The notes below the pieces were generated by a model. The model ran no database searches, had not been told where the DNA came from, and saw only the letters and a program-made list of their open reading frames with translations. From PWND01 sp964614525 (GTDB lineage Bacteria; Bacteroidota; Bacteroidia; Bacteroidales; UBA7960): 47,130 bases of DNA. The stretch lies in contig CAZTPA010000017.1 of the NCBI GenBank assembly GCA_964614525.1, forward strand, positions 1 through 47,130, read 5' to 3'. The position numbers and the translations under genes were made by a program. This document shows, piece by piece, positions 40,269-47,130 of the stretch. Every line of letters starts with the position of its first letter. Within the stretch, counting starts at the first letter, position 1.

Positions 40269-42208
40269 AGTTTTAAAGGCATTGAAACAGATATTATAGT
40301 TCCTCTTTCAGGCATCGTGTCTACTTCAAACGTCCCACCCATATTAGCTAATCTTGTATTTATGTTTATTAAGCCCATTCCCTTGTTTGCCTTTTCCTTA
40401 TCAAAGCCTTTTCCATCATCTTCTACCATAAGCGTAAGTTCTGATTCGTTGCAAACAATCTGCATAAAAACATTTTCAGCCTGGGCATGCCGAATTACAT
40501 TATTTAACAACTCCTGTACAATTCTATATAATGTATGTTCAATTTCATTGCTCAATTTTTTATTATTAAGACCCGTAATTTCAAGTTCAATATTACATTT
40601 GCAATTGTTTCTAATCCTGTTAGTCAGGTCAACTAAGGCAGATGACAAACCCTTCTCCTGCAAAAAGATTGGAGACAGATTATGAGAAATGTTTCGCAAT
40701 TCATTTAACGCTTGGTCTATAATAGTTTTTAATGACAATAAACCTGAGTTCAGTTTGTTCTCATCAGGAGTAACTTTGTCTAAATAATCTGTGATTTTTA
40801 ATTTAATAAGGCTAAGATATTGGCCTAAACCGTCGTGCAACTCCTCTCCTATTCTTTTTCTTTCTTTTACTTCAGCCTGTAAAATTTTTTTGGTTTGTTG
40901 TTCTTTTTGGTTAAGAATTGCCATCTCCATTTTCATTTTCTGGCGGTGTTTGTATTTTAAATAACGGATATAAAGTAAAAGTAATAGCAACCCAAGAGAA
41001 CTTGCTATTATAATAATCAACTGGGTTCTTTGATTTAGCAACAATCTTTGTTTATCTATTTCAAGTTGCTGAACTTTTTGTTTTTCAGTTAGAAGAGCTA
41101 TCTCATCACTTTTTTTTTGCATTTCATAATCCAGTTGCATTTCATAAAGTTTTCCAAGTTGTTCTTTACTACTAAGGCTATCATGTAAGTTTAGATATTT
41201 TTGCAAATAATAATATGCATTAAAATAATCGGCTGTTTCTTCATAAAGTTCAGAAAATTTCTTGTAGCTGGCTGCCTCAAGCCTGACCGCATCCATTTCA
41301 AGCGAAATGTCAAGGGCCAGGTGATTATACCTTATTGCCTTGTTATATTGGCCTTTTTGGCTGAAAATTTTCTGCATCATGTGATAAGCAGAAACAACGG
41401 TATTTTTATTATCAATCCTTGATGCGCAATGAAGAGTCTTTTCCAGCCATTTACCAGCCTCATCCAGGCTGTCTTTTTCTATCAGCATGGATGCCATTCT
41501 ATTATATGCTATGCTTAATCCATACAAGTCGTTTGTTTCCTCTTTAATTTCAATTGATTCCATCAAGGTATTTCTGGCATCATGTAATCTTCCCTGTGCA
41601 TGATAAACATCTGCAATATTTGTTAGTATTGCTCCTACCCCAATTTTATTATCATGCTTATCATATATAGGCAATGCATGATTAAAATAAGAAAGTGCCT
41701 GGGAATAATTTTTCAAGCGCAGATATATAATACCAATATTATTATAAGTACCCGCAAGCCCATTACTATAAGGTGATATAACTTCAAATAACTTTCTGGC
41801 ATTCAAAAAATTTTCTAAAGCAAACTTCAAATCTCCTTTGTGGAGGCCTGTCAGTCCAATATTACTATATAAACTTGCAACCTGTGAGGTGTCTTTTAAA
41901 TTTATTGCATACTCAAGTGCATTATTATAATAATATAAAGCACTATCATATTCGCTAACAACATCAAAGGCAATTCCCTGCAATTTTATTGCCTGAATAA
42001 GGCCTTCATTATCTTCTAATCTATTTGATAGTTTACTTGCTTTGCGTGCAAAATATAAGGCAGAATCTGTGTCTTTATACATATAATCCCAACTCTTATC
42101 ATTCCAAACCTTAATACTGTCTTTTGAGTCTATATTGTTGACAATATGTTCTTCGGCACCAAAAAAACTGTTAATAAAAAAAATTAATAATATGCTATAA
42201 CTTTTCAT
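40265..42208 (-). CDS. TPR-containing sensor histidine kinase (HisKA_3 type)
   Basis: 647 residues. A signal peptide (1-17, ends SFFGAEE) leads into a periplasmic TPR array at about 45-345 (about seven repeats, for example YSNIGLTGLHKGDLKFALENFLNA and YNNIGIIYLRLKNYSQALSYFNHA). A coiled segment (355-393), a membrane helix (396-414) and the kinase core follow, with H458 in RIGEELHDGLGQYLS, N570 in VQELLNNVIRHA, the DDGKGFD box and GMGLININTRLANMGG. It is a HisKA_3/NarX-like kinase, matched to the NarL-type regulator that overlaps it. The TPR array presumably senses a protein or peptide partner in the periplasm. Confidence 0.94.
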   Translation of the reverse strand: MKSYSILLIFFINSFFGAEEHIVNNIDSKDSIKVWNDKSWDYMYKDTDSALYFARKASKLSNRLEDNEGLIQAIKLQGIAFDVVSEYDSALYYYNNALEYAINLKDTSQVASLYSNIGLTGLHKGDLKFALENFLNARKLFEVISPYSNGLAGTYNNIGIIYLRLKNYSQALSYFNHALPIYDKHDNKIGVGAILTNIADVYHAQGRLHDARNTLMESIEIKEETNDLYGLSIAYNRMASMLIEKDSLDEAGKWLEKTLHCASRIDNKNTVVSAYHMMQKIFSQKGQYNKAIRYNHLALDISLEMDAVRLEAASYKKFSELYEETADYFNAYYYLQKYLNLHDSLSSKEQLGKLYEMQLDYEMQKKSDEIALLTEKQKVQQLEIDKQRLLLNQRTQLIIIIASSLGLLLLLLYIRYLKYKHRQKMKMEMAILNQKEQQTKKILQAEVKERKRIGEELHDGLGQYLSLIKLKITDYLDKVTPDENKLNSGLLSLKTIIDQALNELRNISHNLSPIFLQEKGLSSALVDLTNRIRNNCKCNIELEITGLNNKKLSNEIEHTLYRIVQELLNNVIRHAQAENVFMQIVCNESELTLMVEDDGKGFDKEKANKGMGLININTRLANMGGTFEVDTMPERGTIISVSMPLKL

Positions 42209-42246
42209 ACACCTTAGCCGTCACATTTATATTAAAATCATTACGA

Positions 42247-42254
42247 CAAAAGTA
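42247..42254 (-). promoter_or_regulatory. Possible -7 box of the TPR kinase/regulator operon
   Basis: Minus-strand TACTTTTG, full match to TAnnTTTG, 38 bases before the kinase start. No -33 TTTG at normal spacing, which is what an activator-dependent promoter may look like. The palindrome at 42292-42309 lies 37 bases upstream. Confidence 0.35.
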
Positions 42255-42291
42255 TAGAAAATATTGTTAATCATTGATATACAGTGCAAAA

Positions 42292-42309
42292 ATCAGGGTT
42301 ATCCCTGAT
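42292..42309. promoter_or_regulatory. Palindrome centred between the two-component operon and the giant secreted protein gene
   Basis: ATCAGGG-TTAT-CCCTGAT: two perfect 7-base arms around 4 bases. It begins 37 bases upstream of the leftward -7 box and ends 31 bases upstream of the rightward -33-like element, a suitable place for a LuxR-type regulator acting on both. I found no second copy of the complete motif in the window. Confidence 0.5.
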
Positions 42310-42340
42310 GTTGGTATAAACAAAAACCGGATTGCAACGG

Positions 42341-42373
42341 ATTGATTTTTTGCTGAGTTCAAACGTACATTTG
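42341..42373 (+). promoter_or_regulatory. Predicted promoter of the giant type IX cargo gene
   Basis: ATTG (42341-42344), 21 bases, TACATTTG (42366-42373). The -7 box is a full match and the -33 element has one mismatch. Transcription near 42379 leaves about 35 bases before the ATG at 42414. Confidence 0.5.
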
Positions 42374-42413
42374 CTAACATTTATTTATGTATAATTTAAA
42401 ACCCTTTACAATC

Positions 42414-45400
42414 ATGAAAATTAAAAACTTATTTACACTAATTATTATTATGGTAATTAGTTTAAGTACATTCTCAACGAATTGGGAATGGAAAGACATT
42501 TATGGTGACGTTTTGACAGATTATGTAGTGGATATCAAAACTGACAATCAGAATAATCACATAATTATTGGCAATTATGGACATACGATTAATTTTGGTT
42601 CTATCGAATTAGTTCATGAAGGTGAATATGACTCACCAAGTCAAGAAAATTGGACTGATATGTTTGTATTGAAAACAAATTCAGATGGAGATCCATTATG
42701 GGGAGTAAGCATTGAAAGTCCTGAACAGGGAATTATAGCTGCTGTTGATTTAGATCCCGATGGAAACATTTATGTTACGGGATCTTTTCAAAAAACTGGT
42801 GCAACTTTTAACAGTACAAATGGAGAATCTATAAGTCTAAGCAGCATTGGTTACCGGGATCTTTTCATCGCAAAATATAACAGTGAAGGTGAACTATTAT
42901 GGGCAGAACATGCAGGAGCGGATTTTGACATGATCTGTTATACATATTCTCATAATATAGCAGTAGATGACCAGGGAAATGCTTTTATAACAGGCCAGTT
43001 TTGGAAACAATTGGAAATTGGCGACAATCATTTTGTTGCTGAAAACTACGGTGATATTTTTGTGGCTAAGTACAGTACCGCAGGAGAAGTTTTATGGGCA
43101 AATAAATTAAACTGCTCTTACCATGGCCGCGCAAGACAAATTACTGTAGATAATGAAGGAAATGTATTTGTTGCCGGATTATTTGAAGAAGAGCATATTA
43201 CATTCCCTGATACAACTTTCTATGCAACATGGCCTGAGGAAGAAAAAACAAGTAATGCAAACTCTTCGAATAACAACTACCCTGAAGAAAGGCAATATAA
43301 CTATCAGGAAATTAAAAAAACAGAAAATGAAGCTACAGGCAAATCAAATTCAGATAAAGACATATTTATTCCGATAGTTGAAGATTGTTTCCTGGCAAAA
43401 TATAATTCGGATGGTGAATATGTTTGGGCCAGGCATATAAGTGGCACACAAGATGAGCAACCATGGGCTATTACAACTGATGATATTGGAAATATTTATC
43501 TCGGAATAAATTGGATGGATAATATCACAATAGGAGAATATACATATGAAGCAGCAATGGGTGGAGCTGATATTACATATTATGATTTTAGTATTGCTAA
43601 ATTTAATAATGACGGAACTGCAGAATGGGTTCTTCATGAAGCAGCTGACACTCCATATGCATGGATAAACGACATTTCTGTTGACAATGCCGGAAGAATT
43701 TTTGCAAGCGGAAAGTATTTCGCTTTTGCAACATTAGGAGGAGATATGTATTTAGAAGGACCTAATATTAACGGGTTTGTTGCTGCATATAATATTAATG
43801 GAGAAATACTAGATGCCATAACCATAAACGGAACAGATTATTCAAGTCCAGATGTTTCAATAGCAAGTATTTCTGCACTGCACGGCAAGCAAGTAATTGG
43901 CGGCAATTTTTCTCCTGATGTAATTATAGATGAAGAACTTTACGAGTCAGAAGGATATCGTGATTTTTTCATAGCTGAAATAACTATGGATGTTCCATTT
44001 ATCGCAAATAACAATCCGGGTCCGACAGATATTAGTACAAGCATTGTTGAAAATTATAATGTTTCAGTATACTGGGAAGAACTTCCTGAAATACCTGGAA
44101 ATACTACGGAATTTTATTATGGAGACTATGATGATGTTGGAGCTAATGGGGATGGATATTCCTTATCAGTTGGGTATCAACATCCTGGCGAAGTTGTAAT
44201 TAATGAGATAAAATCTTACCTGGAATCAACTAATGAGTGGAGTTCTCAAACAATTGAATTCTATTTAATGGGTGATAATAATGGAGTGCCTGATCCGGAC
44301 AACATACTCGGGGGACCTTATAATGCAGAACTTCCCGCCGGCATAGGAGTACAAGACTGGATAAATGTTGAGTTTGATGGTGTTACAATTCCTGCAAATG
44401 AAATATTTCACGTTGTTCAAATGTATAATTCTGACAATAGCTATAAAGCAGGAACAACAAGAAATACACCTGCTACATTAAATTCAATATATTATATTGA
44501 CCAATGGTATGCATTTTCTGATTTTGGTATAACTGAAGGTATTATTTTAAGAGCTGTGGGAAATGAGATGGAAGCTCCTTTGGGATATAATGTGTACCGA
44601 GACGGAAGCATTATAAATAACGAGCCGATTTTACCAAATCAGGCTGCCAAAAACACAGATAAATCTGGAGCTGTTATTGAATTCATTGACAGCAAGTTAT
44701 TATCAGGTACTTATGAATATTCTGTAAGCGGATTATATGGAGAATATGATCAAATAACAGAAACAGATCTGTCAAGCACATCTGTAATTGAAGTAACATA
44801 CCCTAATTATCTGGATATTAAACTGGATATCACTACAAACAGTGGAGATAATTCAGAAGATTTTATTGTAAAACTCAAAAACACAACACCAAATAACCGG
44901 GAAGAACATGAAACAGTTTCAGATATTAACGGAGAAGCTTATTTTTCAGAAATATGGACAGGCTGGGGTGAAGAAACATATTCTTTAACAATATCTCACC
45001 CGAACTTTGAAACCTTTGAAACAGAATTTGATGGCACAATAATTAATGCAGATGTTGCTGTTGATGGTATTGTTGACTTAGGCTCATTCGAGATGCTTGA
45101 AAGTATTGAATTACCATTTAATTTAGAAGTTGCTACAAACAATCTGAATCCGGGCAATGCACTTTTCACCTGGAACAATCTTTACGGAGAAGAGGATTTT
45201 TATGATAGTTTTGAAGGTGCCGACTTCAATGCATGGGAAGAAGTTATTGAAGGACCGGGTATACCGGCTTACGAAAACGAAAAAGCCTACTGGCATATCC
45301 AGGAAATCAACAGTGATTATGCTCCTGATGGCAGTCATGTTGCTCTAACCGCAGCCGGTTGGGAAATCGATACTTGGCTTATTTCTCCTGAAATATCAAT

Positions 45401-47003
45401 ACATGATGCTAAAACTCTTAGCTTCTGGTGGACAATGAGTTACTATTGGAATGTTGACCAAAATGATTCTGTTCTAAATGTAAAAGTGTCTATTGACGGT
45501 GGCGAATGGCAAACCATTTGGACAGAAACTAATTGTGATCCTTTTATTTCATGGATATGGTATGAAACGGTTATTGACCTAACTCCTTATTACAATGATG
45601 GTAAAAATATCAGAATTGCTTTTAACATGGTTAATGATACGCAAACTTCTACTGATGTGACTGTTATTGATAATATAATGGTTTCTGATAATTCAAAAAG
45701 TACAGGAACATTTGCTAAAACATCATCTCCCGACTTAAGCATTTATGCTTATAGTATGGAGCAAAAATCTGCAGATACTTCCGCTGAATTTAAAAATTTA
45801 GAAAAAGCAATTACAGCAAAAGACTCTCCAAATAATAAAGCTTTGACAAATAATGTTCAACGATCATTTACAGGCTATAATGTTTACTTGAACGGAAGTC
45901 TTATCGAAGAAGAAACTGAAAATATTGAGTTCATATATAGCGGGCTGACACCCGGAGAACAATATACAGCTGGTGTGCAAAGTGTATATACCTCAGGTGT
46001 TTCCGAAATAATTGAAAAAGAATTTACAGTACCAAATGCAAATACAACAAATTTTTCAATTAATAATGCAGTATCCGGCAATCCGGTTGAAGGTGCTGTA
46101 ATAACTATATCAGAAGATGAAACAGTATTAGAAACTATTACAACTGACATTGATGGTTTTGCAAACATTGAATGGTATGTTGGTGATTATTCATATTCTG
46201 TAGAAGTTGATGGTTATCAGGGGCATGAAAGTGCTTTTAGTATAATCAACGAAAATGAAACAAACATTGATGTCTCATTAGAACCATACTTTAATGTAAC
46301 ATTTGTTATTCAAAATGAAGATGGAGAGACTGTTGAAGATGCTGTTATAACTTTCAATGAAACTGAAGCTGAAGCAGGCCAGTATGAATTTGAAACAATC
46401 CGCGGAACATATGATTACTCTGTTAGCAGTGAAGCTTATGAAACTACTGAAAGTTCTTTAACAATAGTCGATGAAAGTATTACAGAACAAGTATGCCTGA
46501 TGTATATTAGGTATGAAATCACGTTCATCGTTGTAAATCAAAATGAAGAGCCTATTCATTCTGCATCAATAAATATTGAAGATTTTGATCCTGTTAATAC
46601 TAGCGAAAATGGGACTGCTTCAATGATGATGCCTGATGGTGATTACCAAATATTCATAACTCATCCGGATTATGAAGACTACACAGGCTCAATAAGTGTT
46701 ACAGGTGATTCTATAAGCAAAACCATCGTTATGGAAGACTCTGCAACCGGAATAGGAATTTCAAATTATAATGAAATAAAAGTTTATCCTAATCCTTTTG
46801 TAAACAGCATTAAAGTAGAAAATATTGAAGAAATTCAGTATATTCAGATTTCAAATATCTTTGGAGCTATAGTAAAACAAATTGATGTAAATGATAATAG
46901 AGAACTAACCATCAATGTAAGTGATCTAAATAACGGGACATATTTCATTATGTTCATTACTTCCCATGGAAATCCTATTATCAAAAAAATAATTAAATAT
47001 TAA
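42414..47003 (+). CDS. Giant secreted repeat protein with Por-secretion (type A) C-terminal domain
   Basis: I choose the ATG at 42414 rather than 42387 because it opens a signal peptide (MKIKNLFTLIIIMVISLSTFS) at a proper distance from the promoter. About 1529 residues. The first third (to about 540) has beta-propeller-type repeats of the form 'D..GN.FITG.F...I...D.FVAKY...GE..WA'. Next come FN3-like modules (LGYNVYRDG) and a jelly-roll segment with 'YDSFEGADFNAWE... HVALTAAGWEIDTWLISPEI', similar to cleaved-adhesin domains. Three CarboxypepD_reg/PEGA-like repeats follow (about 1205-1440). The type IX tail (KVYPNPFVNSIKV ... LNNGTYFIMF ... IIKKIIKY) closes the protein. The whole is acidic except for two K/S/N-rich inserts. 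Likely a surface adhesin or matrix protein. Confidence 0.9.
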   Translation: MKIKNLFTLIIIMVISLSTFSTNWEWKDIYGDVLTDYVVDIKTDNQNNHIIIGNYGHTINFGSIELVHEGEYDSPSQENWTDMFVLKTNSDGDPLWGVSIESPEQGIIAAVDLDPDGNIYVTGSFQKTGATFNSTNGESISLSSIGYRDLFIAKYNSEGELLWAEHAGADFDMICYTYSHNIAVDDQGNAFITGQFWKQLEIGDNHFVAENYGDIFVAKYSTAGEVLWANKLNCSYHGRARQITVDNEGNVFVAGLFEEEHITFPDTTFYATWPEEEKTSNANSSNNNYPEERQYNYQEIKKTENEATGKSNSDKDIFIPIVEDCFLAKYNSDGEYVWARHISGTQDEQPWAITTDDIGNIYLGINWMDNITIGEYTYEAAMGGADITYYDFSIAKFNNDGTAEWVLHEAADTPYAWINDISVDNAGRIFASGKYFAFATLGGDMYLEGPNINGFVAAYNINGEILDAITINGTDYSSPDVSIASISALHGKQVIGGNFSPDVIIDEELYESEGYRDFFIAEITMDVPFIANNNPGPTDISTSIVENYNVSVYWEELPEIPGNTTEFYYGDYDDVGANGDGYSLSVGYQHPGEVVINEIKSYLESTNEWSSQTIEFYLMGDNNGVPDPDNILGGPYNAELPAGIGVQDWINVEFDGVTIPANEIFHVVQMYNSDNSYKAGTTRNTPATLNSIYYIDQWYAFSDFGITEGIILRAVGNEMEAPLGYNVYRDGSIINNEPILPNQAAKNTDKSGAVIEFIDSKLLSGTYEYSVSGLYGEYDQITETDLSSTSVIEVTYPNYLDIKLDITTNSGDNSEDFIVKLKNTTPNNREEHETVSDINGEAYFSEIWTGWGEETYSLTISHPNFETFETEFDGTIINADVAVDGIVDLGSFEMLESIELPFNLEVATNNLNPGNALFTWNNLYGEEDFYDSFEGADFNAWEEVIEGPGIPAYENEKAYWHIQEINSDYAPDGSHVALTAAGWEIDTWLISPEISIHDAKTLSFWWTMSYYWNVDQNDSVLNVKVSIDGGEWQTIWTETNCDPFISWIWYETVIDLTPYYNDGKNIRIAFNMVNDTQTSTDVTVIDNIMVSDNSKSTGTFAKTSSPDLSIYAYSMEQKSADTSAEFKNLEKAITAKDSPNNKALTNNVQRSFTGYNVYLNGSLIEEETENIEFIYSGLTPGEQYTAGVQSVYTSGVSEIIEKEFTVPNANTTNFSINNAVSGNPVEGAVITISEDETVLETITTDIDGFANIEWYVGDYSYSVEVDGYQGHESAFSIINENETNIDVSLEPYFNVTFVIQNEDGETVEDAVITFNETEAEAGQYEFETIRGTYDYSVSSEAYETTESSLTIVDESITEQVCLMYIRYEITFIVVNQNEEPIHSASINIEDFDPVNTSENGTASMMMPDGDYQIFITHPDYEDYTGSISVTGDSISKTIVMEDSATGIGISNYNEIKVYPNPFVNSIKVENIEEIQYIQISNIFGAIVKQIDVNDNRELTINVSDLNNGTYFIMFITSHGNPIIKKIIKY

Positions 47004-47024
47004 TTTGTTTCCGGTTTGAAATCT

Positions 47025-47054
47025 AAAAAGCCCCGCAATTATGTGGGGCTTTTT
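47025..47054. terminator. Bidirectional intrinsic terminator
   Basis: AAAAAGCCCC (47025-47034) pairs with GGGGCTTTTT (47045-47054), with three further pairs and a 4-base ATTA loop. A/T runs on both sides make it work in both directions, serving the secreted-protein gene and the convergent gene at the right edge. Confidence 0.9.
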
Positions 47055-47071
47055 CACTTTATGCAATTTAC

Positions 47072-47130
47072 TTACCTGATAAATAGTAATTCCCTGTATT
47101 TTGGCAATGGCCATAATTTATTGTCAACAA
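47072..47130 (-). CDS. glnN: C-terminal end of a probable type III glutamine synthetase
   Basis: On the minus strand the last frame reads VDNKLWPLPKYRELLFIR and stops at TAA (47072-47074); the gene continues beyond the window. The 'WPLPKYRELLF' ending is what I recognise as the C-terminus of type III (GlnN) glutamine synthetases, the main ammonia-assimilating enzyme in Bacteroidota. Only 18 residues are visible, so the call needs the next stretch of sequence. The terminator at 47025-47054 sits 17 bases past the stop. Confidence 0.65.
   Translation of the reverse strand, partial: VDNKLWPLPKYRELLFIR

Noticed and set aside
1..47130. CRISPR arrays, tRNA or rRNA genes, transposases, prophage genes
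   Set aside because: I found no spaced direct repeats, no tRNA-like T-loop with matching acceptor stem, and no transposase, integrase or phage structural motif among the translated frames.

Overview
The window comes from a low-GC (roughly one third G+C by eye) member of the Bacteroidota. Several independent signs agree. Two large secreted proteins carry type IX secretion C-terminal domains, one of the gliding-motility (CHU_C) kind and one of the Por-secretion kind. Many promoters match the Bacteroidota -33/-7 pattern (TTTG, about 21 bases, TAnnTTTG). The right edge holds what looks like the C-terminus of a type III glutamine synthetase. LemA/DUF3137, YaiO-barrel and ECF/anti-sigma pairs of Bacteroidota type are also present. 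Rubrerythrin suggests an anaerobe or microaerophile, possibly Bacteroidales/Marinilabiliales-like; the rank below phylum is a guess. I saw no rRNA, tRNA, CRISPR array or insertion sequence.

Layout. 1-7.7 kb: end of a possible molybdopterin oxidoreductase, rubrerythrin with a 20-bp operator-like palindrome, a fabD-Na+/Ca2+ exchanger operon, a FISUMP-domain protein, a serine hydrolase of the beta-lactamase fold, a LEA-like lipoprotein, ubiX and an outer-membrane barrel. 8-16.5 kb: the most interesting block. It has a hybrid histidine kinase overlapping an Hpt gene, a second hybrid kinase, and divergent from that a tight four-gene operon: stand-alone receiver, TPR+YaiO-type barrel, membrane-anchored HEAT protein, processive GT2 glycosyltransferase. 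I read it as a phosphorelay-controlled exopolysaccharide synthesis and export machine in which the TPR+barrel protein takes the place of PgaA. 16.5-34 kb: mostly housekeeping (TPR protein and phosphoesterase, a gliding-type secreted protein, lepA, pepD, lemA/DUF3137, YitT transporter, aldehyde dehydrogenase, tadA, ispH, gmk, yicC).

34-47 kb: a hairpin with a U-run just before an unknown membrane protein/lipoprotein operon, then an ECF sigma factor with an anti-sigma protein that seems fused to an outer-membrane barrel. Next come a SagB-type nitroreductase and a MNT/HEPN toxin-antitoxin-like pair bordered by an imperfect inverted repeat. A TPR histidine kinase and its LuxR-type regulator follow, divergent from a 1.5-kilo-residue type IX cargo protein, with a palindrome centred between the two promoters.

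The convergent genes are packed unusually tightly: eight convergent pairs end within 3-20 bases of each other with no room for a terminator, whereas three others have a hairpin. Functions are assigned by reading motifs only; no database search was run.
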